In this document: positions 9,456 through 17,978 of the stretch, one piece after another | Layout: each line of letters begins with the position of its first letter | Position numbering within the stretch: position 1 is the stretch's first letter | Assembly: GCA_902362365.1 (NCBI GenBank) | Contig: CABIVQ010000005.1 | Coordinates: 30,704-94,703 of the forward strand | Direction of reading: 5' to 3' | Length of the DNA: 64,000 nt | Source of the DNA: Clostridiaceae bacterium | Lineage (GTDB): Bacteria > Bacillota > Clostridia > Peptostreptococcales > Peptostreptococcaceae | Notes under the pieces: model-generated | The model's database searches: none | The model's input: the letters and a program-made list of their open reading frames with translations, nothing else | What the model was told of the DNA's origin: nothing | Translations under genes and position numbers: made by a program

Positions 9456-10118
9456 ATGAAATGGTACTTAGACTTTGGACATGGAGGAAAAGACCCAGGA
9501 GCACTAGGTCAAAATAAAACTAAAGAAAGTGATACAGTTCTGAAAATAGGGCTTCAAGTAAAAAATACCCTAGAAAAATCTAATGAAAAAGTAATAACAA
9601 CACGTCAAAATGATACCTACTACTCACTAGACTATAGAAGCTCAAAAGCAAACAAAGAAAACTGCGACTACTTTATAAGCATTCACATGAACTCATCAAC
9701 AAACAAAACTGCAAAGGGATGCGAAGTGTGAGTATATGATAAAAGCAGCAAACTATACAACCTAGCTAATAAATTATCTACTAATATATCAAGTAAAATA
9801 AATACACCTAATCGTGGAGTAAAAATATCAAAAGAATTTTCCGTACTTAGAAAAACTACAATGCCTGCTCTGCTAATAGAAATAGACTTTATATCAAACA
9901 GCACAGTTGAAAACAACCTAACATCATCCAGATATATAAAAGACATAGCAGATACAATATCATCTACTCTACTATCATTTGTAAATAAATCAATAAGTAA
10001 TGATGTTGTTTTTTATAGAGTTTGTATAGGAGCTTTCAATGATAAAAACAACGCTATAAAACTACAAAATGAAGCAATCGCTAAAGGATTCAAAGACACC
10101 TATATAGTAGTAAAGTAA
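9456..10118 (+). pseudogene. N-acetylmuramoyl-L-alanine amidase (Amidase_3 + SPOR-like), interrupted by TGA
   Basis: The reading frame opens at ATG 9456 behind AGGAGG with MKWYLDFGHGGKDPGALG, the zinc-site start of Amidase_3 enzymes, and continues through FISIHMNSS. It then meets a single TGA at 9729-9731 inside GCEV*VYDKSS. The same frame resumes without any shift to ALLIEIDFISN (catalytic Glu region) and ends with a SPOR-like domain (FYRVCIGAFNDKNNAIKL). Trp (TGG) is expected at the stop, so this looks like a one-base nonsense mutation in a 220-aa phage-type endolysin or cell-wall hydrolase. The N-terminal fragment alone lacks the catalytic Glu. Confidence 0.85.
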
Positions 10119-10131
10119 AATTTTTATTATA

Positions 10132-10160
10132 GGCTATGTTAGATATCTTCGTGATAAATA
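10132..10160. repeat. IS1595-like terminal repeat (GGCTATGTTAGA end)
   Basis: GGCTATGTTAGATATCTTCG followed by TGATAAATA closely matches the ends at 43667 (GGCTATGTTAG, then TTCGTGATAAATA) and 50703/51570 (GGCTCTGTTAGA). It marks the left border of a region holding the minus-strand genes at 10.3-13.1 kb. No matching right end was found. Confidence 0.6.
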
Positions 10161-10172
10161 TGGCATAAAAAC

Positions 10173-10218
10173 AACCACACCTTAGACTTTTCAATACATT
10201 GAATTTTAAGATGTGGTT
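10173..10218 (-). terminator. Hairpin terminator at passenger-gene end
   Basis: AACCACA...TGTGGTT stem of about 12 bp with one mismatch, with T run (GGTTGTTTTTATG) on the minus strand. It follows the minus-strand genes of this cassette and equals in position the hairpins at 44382-44433 and 50738-50836. Confidence 0.7.
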
Positions 10219-10241
10219 ACTTCTATAACTTACTATAAATT

Positions 10242-10267
10242 GTTCGTAATATATTAAAATTACGAAC
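10242..10267. repeat. Cassette 3' palindrome (GTTCGTAAT/ATTACGAAC)
   Basis: A perfect 9-bp inverted repeat with an 8-nt centre. Near copies (TTCGTAATATATTAATATTG type) sit after the genes at 43787, 44758, 51466 and 52338, so it is a shared gene-end element of the cassette family. Confidence 0.65.
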
Positions 10268-10347
10268 TAAAAAATACCGCATGTTCTTTTGAATAATACG
10301 GTATTTTAATAACTTAATATTTATTTTATCTTTGTAGTGTTTTAAAA

Positions 10348-10596
10348 TTAATTATTTAATCTACTTAATAAACCGAGATTTATCCATTTTTCAACTTTAT
10401 CATCTCCGAGTGCAATAAAACCTGCTGTAACAGCAAGTGCAAGCATTATATCATGTTCACCAAACGGATTCGTTACAATGGAATATACTAAAAACGCTGT
10501 ACAAATTAACAATACAGCCAATATAATAACACGCAAAATTTTTCTATTTTTAGATATCTTTATGACCTCCCCCAAATTGTAATTATCATTTAGCAA
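10348..10596 (-). CDS. Small two-helix membrane protein, start uncertain
   Basis: The 82-aa frame has two hydrophobic segments (about residues 21-42 and 50-65) and no recognised domain. The ATG at 10596 has no ribosome binding site, while a very strong GGGGGAGGT lies inside the frame about 8 nt before an ATA codon (...AAG ATA TCT AAA). The real start may therefore be a mutated ATG now read as ATA, or a later TTG, which would make expression weak. It is the last minus-strand gene before a cassette-type palindrome and hairpin. Confidence 0.45.
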   Translation of the reverse strand: MLNDNYNLGEVIKISKNRKILRVIILAVLLICTAFLVYSIVTNPFGEHDIMLALAVTAGFIALGDDKVEKWINLGLLSRLNN

Positions 10597-10610
10597 AAAA
10601 CTACTAACTC

Positions 10611-10630
10611 ACATAATATTAATATTATGT
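10611..10630. repeat. 20-bp perfect AT palindrome
   Basis: ACATAATATTAATATTATGT lies between the Rpn gene stop and the small membrane gene. It could be an operator or weak terminator; no T run follows. Confidence 0.4.
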
Positions 10631-10641
10631 ACTTTTTATAT

Positions 10642-11475
10642 TTACATTCTTAATGATTTAATAAAATTAATATCTAATCCAGTTTTATCTGCGATTGTTT
10701 CATCATCTAAAACATCAAGTAAACTTCTAGCAAAATTTATTTTTTCTTCTTGTAATTTCTCTTGTAATTTCTCTTGTAATTTCTCTTGTGCTTCTTGTTG
10801 TACTTTTTCTATTATATCGTCCTGCCAATCAAGTCTCTTTGATTCTTCCAATGCCTCTTCTATTACTTTCAATTGAACCTCATCTATTTCGCTGATTTGG
10901 TAAACCTTTGATACTGCCTTTTTAATTATAGGAGTTTCCTCTGGTATATCATCTACTTTCTTTGAGTTTGCTAATAGCTTGATCCATAAGTCTTTTAAAC
11001 TTTTACCTTTAGACTCTTCGCCTTTTTGAAGTTCTACAAAATAAATAGATAAACTATCATCTAGCCTATCTCTGTTCTCTCTGTCATAAATCACATATTC
11101 TCTACATATAACCTCATCTTTAAATACATTTTTACCCAAGATGTTAATGCATATAGTTTCCTTCAAATCTTTAAATTTACTCTTTTTTTCAAATCCTCTA
11201 GTAAACGCCTTCGCCCAATAAAATTGTGTCCTCTTTTTTATAGAACTAGTGGAATTCTTCTCCATTTCAACATTTATTTTACGTCCATTTTTATCTATAG
11301 CAAGTATATCAAATATAATACTTCTTCCATCATCTATTGCCTTTTCTTCTGTATATTGTAATGACTCAACTTCCAACTCTTTTCCTGTGATAGTACTTAT
11401 AAAACTGCTTAAAAGCTCTTTATCTTTAAAGAATTCTTTGAATGCCGCATCATATCTCAAATCTAATAATTCCAC
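10642..11475 (-). CDS. Rpn/YhgA-like recombination-promoting nuclease (PD-(D/E)XK) family
   Basis: The protein begins LLDLRYDAAFKEFFKDKELL and continues with IIFDILAIDKNGRKINVEME, the D...ExE/K nuclease-fold core of the PDDEXK family found in Rpn (YhgA-like, transposase_31) proteins. Known Rpn proteins are DNA endonucleases that raise RecA-independent recombination; several have been linked to phage response. At 277 aa the length is normal. Near residue 230 the helical tail holds tandem QEKL repeats coded by a 12-bp DNA repeat (10749-10796) that could expand or shrink. It sits inside the IS1595-like accessory region. Confidence 0.8.
   Translation of the reverse strand: MELLDLRYDAAFKEFFKDKELLSSFISTITGKELEVESLQYTEEKAIDDGRSIIFDILAIDKNGRKINVEMEKNSTSSIKKRTQFYWAKAFTRGFEKKSKFKDLKETICINILGKNVFKDEVICREYVIYDRENRDRLDDSLSIYFVELQKGEESKGKSLKDLWIKLLANSKKVDDIPEETPIIKKAVSKVYQISEIDEVQLKVIEEALEESKRLDWQDDIIEKVQQEAQEKLQEKLQEKLQEEKINFARSLLDVLDDETIADKTGLDINFIKSLRM
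10749..10796. repeat. 12-bp tandem repeat inside Rpn gene
   Basis: The unit TCTTGTAATTTC recurs three times plus a diverged fourth copy (CTTGTGCTTCTT). It codes (L)QEK blocks in frame, so copy-number change would add or remove 4 residues from the helical tail without a frameshift. Confidence 0.75.
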
Positions 11476-11634
11476 TTATCCTCACTACCTTTCAATATCT
11501 TATGTATACTTAGACACAAGACTTATTTATACTATAATTATATCCTAAAGTATTTTTAATTAAAAGATAATCACCTAATTTAGCTAATTACATCTCGACT
11601 TTATAATAAATAAAAATAATCCTATTATATCTAG

Positions 11635-13059
11635 TTACTGTGATGTATTATTTCTCAATGCAGGTATATATATATGATGATTTACTTCTCCATCAATATT
11701 TGCCGTAAAATCATAAACAGGTTGATAAAATCCTTTACTATCTAACTCATAAATTAAGTTAGCATATGTAACTTCCATATTAGAATTTTTTCCTAGCACA
11801 TCAAGTAATCTAAATTCACCTCTCAAAATCTTATCATATGCCTCTTTTAAAGATAAAATATCGTACTCCTTATACGGTTTATAAGAAACAATATTATTGG
11901 TAAAATCAGAAACTATATCATTTTTACTGATTGTACATAGTAACTCCCCATCAAGATATACATCTCCTGATTTAACCATATCTAGTGAAATAGAATAATT
12001 CCCTTCTCCATCATCCTTAAAATCGGCTTCTTTAGGTAATTTAATATCAAATTTACTTAATAAATCTTGTACTTCTTTATAAGTTAAATTTTCTTTGCCT
12101 CCAGCTTCAAATTGACTAAAGTCAGTAAACCAAGTTCTAAGACCTTTGTAATAGACACATAAACTATAATTTCCATTTTCAGATTTAAATACTATAGTAT
12201 CATCATATTCATCATTTTGAGATTCATCTATATTTGTATTTACCTTAGAAAAGATTTTATTAGCTAAATTTATAGCATCTTCTTTATTTCCAACATATGT
12301 TTCATAAACATATGCTTTTTTTAATTTATTATCAAGATTAAGCTTAGTACTTACATCTACGGTTGACATATCTATATTGTAGATACTGCTAATAGATAAA
12401 TTACCTAATTCTTGTTTATAATAATTTATAAATATCACACTAATAGAAATAGTGAGTACTATTAACGGTATCTGATAAGCTATTGTAATTAAAGCCTTAT
12501 GTTTTTGACTTACTTTTTTTCGTCTAAGTAAAGATATAAAAATCATTACTATACCATATCCTATAACACATCCTAGGGTATTATTTATAATATCATCAAG
12601 TTCAAATATTCCTCGTTTACTTATAAGCTGTAGTATTTCTATAAATAGTGTTATACCAAAACCTACTAAGTAAGTTATATACCAACTTTCACATTTTTTT
12701 AAAAGTAATGGCATTATAAATCCAATTGGAACAAACATTAATATATTAAGAATTATATTTCTCCATTCTCTTAGAGAAAAATTATTATATGCATATTTGT
12801 ACGAACTAAATAAGTGTAGATTTACACTTTCATACCCTGAAATTCTATCTCCAATCGTTGCCCCAAGTACTATAATCATATAGATTAAAAATATACTCCA
12901 TAGTCCTACTTTACTTAAGTTTAATTTCTTAGTACCTTTCATTAGCTTTTTATAAACTAAAAAGTAACCTATTAGGAATAAACTAATAATAATAACTGCC
13001 CCAAGAATTCCTACTATCATGTATCGTCTTGCAAGTTGTATTACTGCTGAAATCCTCAC
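11635..13059 (-). CDS. VanZ family membrane protein with C-terminal extracellular domain
   Basis: The 474-aa protein has an N-terminal helix, then the VanZ-like four-helix region with NLHLFSSYKYAYNNF, the conserved NIILNILMFVPIGFIMPLL and ELLQ-type EILQLISKRGIFELDDIINN motifs. A last helix near residue 190 is followed by about 260 residues of soluble domain with no recognised fold. VanZ proteins are linked to teicoplanin resistance in enterococci; most others have unknown roles. It follows a cassette promoter-like element (13194-13217) and reads leftwards. Confidence 0.85.
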   Translation of the reverse strand: MRISAVIQLARRYMIVGILGAVIIISLFLIGYFLVYKKLMKGTKKLNLSKVGLWSIFLIYMIIVLGATIGDRISGYESVNLHLFSSYKYAYNNFSLREWRNIILNILMFVPIGFIMPLLLKKCESWYITYLVGFGITLFIEILQLISKRGIFELDDIINNTLGCVIGYGIVMIFISLLRRKKVSQKHKALITIAYQIPLIVLTISISVIFINYYKQELGNLSISSIYNIDMSTVDVSTKLNLDNKLKKAYVYETYVGNKEDAINLANKIFSKVNTNIDESQNDEYDDTIVFKSENGNYSLCVYYKGLRTWFTDFSQFEAGGKENLTYKEVQDLLSKFDIKLPKEADFKDDGEGNYSISLDMVKSGDVYLDGELLCTISKNDIVSDFTNNIVSYKPYKEYDILSLKEAYDKILRGEFRLLDVLGKNSNMEVTYANLIYELDSKGFYQPVYDFTANIDGEVNHHIYIPALRNNTSQ

Positions 13060-13193
13060 TATTTCATATCCCCCTCAAATTTAAATGTTTTGGTGTAATT
13101 AAATGATAATTAACACCATATATAACCCCTAGTCATATTTTTATTTATATTATTATACAATTTATTCCAATTAATAGCAATCTAATGTATAAG

Positions 13194-13217
13194 TTCATAT
13201 TATATAACAATTGCGAA
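13194..13217 (-). promoter_or_regulatory. Cassette 5' element upstream of VanZ gene
   Basis: On the minus strand: TTCGCAATTGTTATATAATA then TGAA, with TATAAT as a likely -10 reading towards the VanZ gene. The same element occurs at 43708-43731, 44797-44816, 51502-51525 and, diverged, 52365-52388, each just upstream of a small gene. Confidence 0.55.
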
Positions 13218-13296
13218 CTTGATTGTATTATATAAGATATTCAATTATTTTCCAATTACAAAATATTTTCATTAATTTGAAGTAAAGTTCCTTATT

Positions 13297-13390
13297 TTAG
13301 ATTAACTCAATAAATCTATTTCTAATAGTGGTTCTAGTTACATATGTATCTTTAGTAGCTACATTCACTAGCATATCTTTAATTCGGTCA
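13297..13390 (-). pseudogene. IS1595-type transposase C-terminal remnant
   Basis: The minus strand reads NVATKDTYVTRTTIRNRFIE then LI and a stop. It aligns with the remnant at 44893-45093 (KYISNYYITITTIKNRFIEL), and the DNA after the stop is also alike for about 90 bp up to the cassette 5' element. Only the extreme C-terminus is left. The 336-bp gap between the VanZ gene and the next CDS holds this remnant and the 5' element. Confidence 0.55.
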
Positions 13391-13396
13391 CATTTT

Positions 13397-13852
13397 TTAT
13401 TTTTTCAATGATAAAGTACAATCTCCATCATCATTATCAATTTCAAAAATAGATTTATCTTTACTTATTTTAGAATTTTCAATAGGTTCAAAGTCAAAAT
13501 CTGAGCGATTTATTTCTATGTATGTAATAATTTTTTTAGAATTTACAAATGCAATTATATTAATTCCATCATTATATTCCATATTAAGTTTACTATTATA
13601 TCTCTTAACACCATCTTTTTTTAATATTTCTTTACTATCTGTATACGGTGTAAATAGGTAAATTTCATCCCATTCAAAGTTAGTAACTTTAGAAAAATCT
13701 ATTTCTTTAGAACTCTGAACTACTTTAATTACCTCATTCTTTAATTCAATATCTTCTTTAACTTTGTGTGAATTATAATACTCCCACCATATATATCCAA
13801 TTAATATTGTTAAAGCTAATACCAAAATCATAACTATACTCTTCTTTTTCAT
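13397..13852 (-). CDS. Membrane-anchored extracellular protein of unknown function
   Basis: A 151-aa protein with a single N-terminal membrane anchor or signal (MKKKSIVMILVLALTILIGY) and an acidic, probably extracellular domain (FSKVTNFEWDEIYLFTPYT, IENSKISKDKSIFEIDNDDG). The WDEIYLF...PYT wording recalls small Firmicute proteins annotated only as hypothetical. No cassette 5' element is seen upstream, so it may not share the origin of its neighbours. Confidence 0.65.
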   Translation of the reverse strand: MKKKSIVMILVLALTILIGYIWWEYYNSHKVKEDIELKNEVIKVVQSSKEIDFSKVTNFEWDEIYLFTPYTDSKEILKKDGVKRYNSKLNMEYNDGINIIAFVNSKKIITYIEINRSDFDFEPIENSKISKDKSIFEIDNDDGDCTLSLKK

Positions 13853-14037
13853 ATGTCTTATCCCCCTATGAATTAATAATTTATAATGGTTTTTAAACCT
13901 TTACTCTATTATATACTTAATTCAAACCTTTTTCTAAAATACTTTAATATAGTCTAAAAAATAAACCTTCTATACTTATATCAAGAAAGTAATAAATAAA
14001 CTACTTTCAAAACAAACTTTATAAGGAGGTAATTTAT

Positions 14038-14256
14038 ATGGCTGTTTCAGAAATTAAAAATCCATCAAGTTTAAAAATAAAACTAAGCTTAGGTTTAGTA
14101 GATGGAAAAGCAAAAACAAGAAGTAAATCTTACTCTTATTTAAAACATGATGCAAACCTTCAAGATGTATATGATGTTGGAGAAGCTTTAATGGGACTTC
14201 AAAAACATGATGTAACTGACATCATAAAAATAGACAACACAACACTTAATGCATAG
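14038..14256 (+). CDS. DUF1659 family protein
   Basis: A 72-aa protein (MAVSEIKNPSSLKIKLSLGL..., SYSYLKHDANLQDVYDVGEA) that fits the DUF1659 family. The ATG follows AAGGAGG. It is the first of three small genes (DUF1659, DUF2922, YvrJ) that commonly travel together in Firmicutes. Their function is unknown; co-occurrence with a tiny membrane protein suggests a shared cell-envelope role, but that is inference. Confidence 0.85.
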   Translation: MAVSEIKNPSSLKIKLSLGLVDGKAKTRSKSYSYLKHDANLQDVYDVGEALMGLQKHDVTDIIKIDNTTLNA

Positions 14257-14292
14257 TCTATTGTTTTTAATTTAAGAAAGGAGGAATTTTAA

Positions 14293-14523
14293 ATGGAAAC
14301 TTCTACAAATTTAATAATGACGTTTATAAATCAAGGTAACTCAAAAGTATCTTTATCTGTACAAGATCCTAGAGAAGATATAACCGAAGCTGAAATAAAA
14401 GAAGCTATGGAATTAGTTGTATCTAAGAATATCTTCGCACCAAATGGATTAGATTTAGTATCTGCAGTAGATGCAAAAGTTGTTGTTACAGAAACAACTC
14501 CATTTGACTTAGTTATCGGATAA
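14293..14523 (+). CDS. DUF2922 family protein
   Basis: A 76-aa protein (TNLIMTFINQGNSKVSLSVQ, DPREDITEAEIKEAMELVVS, DLVSAVDAKVVVTETTPFDL) matching DUF2922. AAAGGAGG precedes the ATG, 36 bp after the DUF1659 gene, so the two are surely cotranscribed. A strong terminator follows before the YvrJ gene, which would then rely on read-through or its own promoter. Confidence 0.85.
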   Translation: METSTNLIMTFINQGNSKVSLSVQDPREDITEAEIKEAMELVVSKNIFAPNGLDLVSAVDAKVVVTETTPFDLVIG

Positions 14524-14537
14524 AACCATATAACTAA

Positions 14538-14583
14538 TAAAGACTATGCTTTAAAACTTATCTTTTAAGCATAGTCTTTTTTC
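14538..14583 (+). terminator. Intrinsic terminator after DUF2922
   Basis: AAAGACTATGCTT pairs with AAGCATAGTCTTT and is followed by TTTT. One of the strongest hairpins in the window. Confidence 0.9.
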
Positions 14584-14613
14584 ATAAAATTATATTGAAA
14601 GGTTGTGTTTATA

Positions 14614-14760
14614 ATGAATTCTGAAATTCAAACTCTGATAGCTTCTGTTGGCTTTCCTATAGCCCTTAGCATGTATTTACTTGTTAGGATAGAAGGTAAG
14701 CTTCAGGCTCTATCCGATAGTATCAATGAATTATCTAAAAATATAATAAGTATGAAATAA
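14614..14760 (+). CDS. YvrJ family membrane microprotein
   Basis: This 48-aa ORF reads MNSEIQTLIASVGFPIALSM, one membrane helix, then a helical tail (IEGKLQALSDSINELSKNII). It fits the YvrJ family. A GAAAGG site lies upstream and a strong terminator overlaps the stop. A decayed second copy lies at 33433-33535 with clear DNA identity. Function is unknown; association with DUF1659 and DUF2922 is conserved. Confidence 0.8.
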   Translation: MNSEIQTLIASVGFPIALSMYLLVRIEGKLQALSDSINELSKNIISMK

Positions 14761-14796
14761 GGGGGGTGCTAAGTGCAACCTCCTTATTGTTTATTT
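14754..14796 (+). terminator. Intrinsic terminator after YvrJ gene
   Basis: AATAAGGGGGGTGC pairs with GCAACCTCCTTATT with small bulges, followed by GTTTATTT. Confidence 0.75.
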
Positions 14797-14815
14797 AAAT
14801 TCTATTCTGTGTATT

Positions 14816-15655
14816 TTAAAATCTATTTTTATTAAAATTAGATGGTACCCAAGGACATTTCTCTTCTACTTCCTTATTATACTCCTCAAGCTTTCTCATT
14901 TGCTCTACAACATGAGTTAAGTTCATTCTTTTAACCATTTGCTCAATAAGCTCTGCACCTTCATTAGCTAATCTATTTCTAGTTTCTTCATCTGGTACAG
15001 CAGTTGTACTCATATGATCTCCTTTTTCTTTGAAATAATATCCTATAGAGCCACTTTGATATGCCATTCCAAATATATCATCAAACTCTTTACAAGATTG
15101 TGGATTTGTATGTTCATATTTTGTTGTAAGTGGAACATCATTAAGTCTATTCATAATTTTATAAGCACCAACACTAATAGCATGGAAACTATTCATAGAC
15201 TTAAATAAGTCTTGAGCATTTTTCATTACATGCATTGTCATATCCATATATAATATAGGAACTCCTGTTTCATCCATAAAATCTCTTATCATTGGACTAC
15301 ATGTCATGTGAGCTGGTCCATGGAAACTTATATAAATTTGACGTTTAAATCCTAATCTTAATAAGTTTCTTGCTATTGCTCCAAGATAATCTATTCCTTC
15401 TCTAACACTTACTTGAACTGTTCCTCTTCCACTTGCAGTAGCTCCTGCATAAAAATATGGAAGACCAGTTAATACTAAACCATCACAAGCCTCTGCCATT
15501 TTTACTGCATAAGCTTCACTAATAGTAGTTTCACAATCTAGTGGAAATCCTCCATGAAGTTCCACTGTTCCAACTGGAACTATAATAATATCATTTCTTG
15601 ATAGATACTCTTCAACTTCATCATTAAGCATCTTAGGTAATATTCTTGTACGCAT
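14816..15655 (-). CDS. Creatininase family amidohydrolase
   Basis: The 279-aa protein has the family's metal-site opening VPVGTVELHGGFPLDCETTI (Glu, His and Asp ligands) and a later IYISFHGPAHM segment. Creatininase-family enzymes hydrolyse cyclic amides or formamides (creatinine, FAPy, mycofactocin precursor) with a binuclear metal centre. It is the last gene of a three-gene operon with an amidohydrolase and a GPH-type transporter, opposite an AraC regulator. That setting suggests uptake and stepwise hydrolysis of an N-containing substrate; which one is not known. The usual EqHG motif is ELHG here. Confidence 0.85.
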   Translation of the reverse strand: MRTRILPKMLNDEVEEYLSRNDIIIVPVGTVELHGGFPLDCETTISEAYAVKMAEACDGLVLTGLPYFYAGATASGRGTVQVSVREGIDYLGAIARNLLRLGFKRQIYISFHGPAHMTCSPMIRDFMDETGVPILYMDMTMHVMKNAQDLFKSMNSFHAISVGAYKIMNRLNDVPLTTKYEHTNPQSCKEFDDIFGMAYQSGSIGYYFKEKGDHMSTTAVPDEETRNRLANEGAELIEQMVKRMNLTHVVEQMRKLEEYNKEVEEKCPWVPSNFNKNRF

Positions 15656-15669
15656 TTTTATCCCCCTAC

Positions 15670-16539
15670 TTATAAGTTAAATAATTTAACTGCATTTTTA
15701 TTACAAATATTCTCATAAGTTTCTTTATCTAAAGAACCTTCTTCATACTTTTCATCAAGCCACTTTCCAAGTGGAAATTCCATTTCATTATTAACCATAT
15801 CAGTTCCAAATAATAATCTATCATTGTATTTCTTTAAAAAATTTAATCCAAACTCTTCATCACGCATAATAGCACAACCACCACTATTTGCAGATAAATC
15901 ACCATATAAGTTAGGATATTTTTCAAATAAATATGGTAGTCTACCTCCTAAAGTAACCTTGCCACTTCCCCATTTCATTCTTTCTTCTAAAGAATCACCT
16001 GGGTCTTTGCTTATTTCATGCCAAAATGGTTGACTATGACCAATAAACTTTAATTTAGGATACTTCTTTAATGCTTCTTCTAACATGAAAAGACCACTAT
16101 CATCTACAATACCATACTGATATCCTTCTTTTGGACTCATATGAAATAAAATAGGTAAATCTAATTTTTCTGCAGCTTCAAATACTTTTTGTATAAAGGT
16201 ATCATTTAATTTACGATTAATCATAAATTCTCCAATACCAACTGCACCTTGTTCTTTGTATAAACTTAATCTTTCATATATACTATCTTCATTATTATAA
16301 TCTAAATTACACATCCAAACATATTTATCTTTAAATATTTCACATGTTTTTCTACATTCGTCATTATAACCAATTGGCATCATTGAATTATTGCTTTCTC
16401 CAGATGACATTAGAATGCCTTTTTCAATGTTTAATTTATCTAAGTGAGGTATCATATTTTCTGCACTTGAAATAAACATCTTATCAGTTTTAGGATATTG
16501 ATTTAAAGTTAAATGAAGATGGATATCTATTTTTTTCAT
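15670..16539 (-). CDS. Amidohydrolase family protein (Amidohydro_2/TIM-barrel metal hydrolase)
   Basis: The 289-aa protein begins MKKIDIHLHLTLNQYP (the HxH metal motif) and carries LPILFHMSPKEG, KFIGHSQPFWHE and RLLFGTDMVN, the His and Asp ligands of the Amidohydro_2 subgroup. Members hydrolyse or decarboxylate small carbon-nitrogen or carboxylated substrates. It lies 14 bp upstream of the creatininase gene and 3 bp after the transporter gene, so all three should be made from one mRNA. Substrate unknown. Confidence 0.85.
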   Translation of the reverse strand: MKKIDIHLHLTLNQYPKTDKMFISSAENMIPHLDKLNIEKGILMSSGESNNSMMPIGYNDECRKTCEIFKDKYVWMCNLDYNNEDSIYERLSLYKEQGAVGIGEFMINRKLNDTFIQKVFEAAEKLDLPILFHMSPKEGYQYGIVDDSGLFMLEEALKKYPKLKFIGHSQPFWHEISKDPGDSLEERMKWGSGKVTLGGRLPYLFEKYPNLYGDLSANSGGCAIMRDEEFGLNFLKKYNDRLLFGTDMVNNEMEFPLGKWLDEKYEEGSLDKETYENICNKNAVKLFNL

Positions 16540-16542
16540 ATT

Positions 16543-17943
16543 TTATAAATTCCCCACTTCTTTAATGTTTTTCTCTCTTTTTTGTTTTAATGCATAATAC
16601 ATCTCTTCTGTTTTACCTTTACTAAGATTGAATATAAGTCCAATTCCTATTACTTGTAATACACAAGTTATAACTGGAAGTAATGTTACAAGAGTATATA
16701 TACCATTTACAGCTTCTGCAGTTTGTACTACACCACTTCCTGATACATATCCAATAGCACCTAATCCAAATGATACAAATGCAGATGCAACAGTTGAACC
16801 TATTTTTCTACTAAATGTATATAAAGAGTACATAGAACCATCACTACGTTCATTAAATTTCCATTCGCTATAATCAAGACAATCTGTAACTAATGCCCAA
16901 ATTAACATAGTAAATACAGTCTGACCAATCATAGCTATTAAATATAGCGCTGAGTATACATATACATTCTTTATTTCAACTACAAATGGAATAACACTAA
17001 ATACAGTACTAAATAAAATTCCTGCCATTAAAGTTGCCTTTTTACCATACTTTTCAACAAGCTTTGGAACAAGTGGGAAACAAACTAAAAGAATTGGTAA
17101 TGATGCAAAACTAAGTAAAGTCATTATAGAAGTATTTTGATAATACTCTTTAAATATGTAACTTCTTATTTGACTAGAACCAGTTATATAAAGCATACTA
17201 CCAATAGTCGCTATCATAACTCCTATTAATGGTCTATTTTTTACAACTGCTTTTAAAACATTTCCATAATTAAACTTCTCATTATTTTCTTTCTTTTCAA
17301 CACGAACACGCTCTTCTGTATTTTTTAATAAAATAGAATAACTAATAATACTTAAAATACCAAATATAATTCCTAATAATGCAAATCTCTCTGGTATAAT
17401 ATTACTATTTGAATCAAAGCATATAATAGGTACAAAAGATAAAGCCCCTATACCAACAAGTGTACCACCTATACTTCTTGCTCTTGATAACTTACTTCTA
17501 TCAATTGGATCTGTACTAACAACATTTGCCATAGCTCCAAAAGGCATTGAAGTTCCTGTATAACTCATTCCATATAATACATATACAAATGCTACCCAAG
17601 CATGTAATGCAACTCCAGTAAATGGAACCTTAATGAAACATAATACTCCTGATAATGCTAGTGGCACCATAAAAATTTTAATCCATGGTTTAAACTTATC
17701 TCCTGATTTTCCAATCATCCATCTATCTGGAAAAGATCCCATAATTGGGTCATTGATAGCGTCCCATAATCTAGCTGCTAAGAATAATGTCCCCATCCAT
17801 GCACTACTAATTCCTAATACATAAGTACAGAATATTAAAAAGTATGCATCTACAAATAAATTTACAAAACTCCCTGCCATGTCTCCAAATACATAACCTA
17901 TTTCATCCTTTTTTCCAAAAGGACGTACACTTTTGTTTACCAT
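16543..17943 (-). CDS. GPH-family (glycoside-pentoside-hexuronide) cation symporter
   Basis: A 466-aa polytopic membrane protein of the MFS GPH/MelB group. It shows the N-terminal signature WDAINDPIMGSFPDRW and about 12 hydrophobic helices, with a second-half motif DCLDYSEWKFNERSDG. GPH carriers take up sugars or related compounds with Na+ or H+. Here it heads an operon of two metal hydrolases and not glycosidases, so the substrate may be a modified sugar amide or other small amide; this is inference. ATG 17943 is preceded by AGGGGGAAG. Confidence 0.88.
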   Translation of the reverse strand: MVNKSVRPFGKKDEIGYVFGDMAGSFVNLFVDAYFLIFCTYVLGISSAWMGTLFLAARLWDAINDPIMGSFPDRWMIGKSGDKFKPWIKIFMVPLALSGVLCFIKVPFTGVALHAWVAFVYVLYGMSYTGTSMPFGAMANVVSTDPIDRSKLSRARSIGGTLVGIGALSFVPIICFDSNSNIIPERFALLGIIFGILSIISYSILLKNTEERVRVEKKENNEKFNYGNVLKAVVKNRPLIGVMIATIGSMLYITGSSQIRSYIFKEYYQNTSIMTLLSFASLPILLVCFPLVPKLVEKYGKKATLMAGILFSTVFSVIPFVVEIKNVYVYSALYLIAMIGQTVFTMLIWALVTDCLDYSEWKFNERSDGSMYSLYTFSRKIGSTVASAFVSFGLGAIGYVSGSGVVQTAEAVNGIYTLVTLLPVITCVLQVIGIGLIFNLSKGKTEEMYYALKQKREKNIKEVGNL

Positions 17944-17978
17944 ATATATCTTCCCCCTAAATAATTTAATGATGTTTA

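Noticed and set aside
9729..9731. Selenocysteine codon in the amidase
   Set aside because: The amidase family has no selenocysteine at this place and no SECIS-like hairpin follows directly; a Trp-to-stop change is simpler.
10611..10630. Phage attachment site
   Set aside because: It is a symmetric AT palindrome with no second copy flanking a mobile element.
10749..10796. CRISPR-like repeats
   Set aside because: The 12-bp units are adjacent without spacers and code protein in frame. No CRISPR array was seen anywhere in the window.
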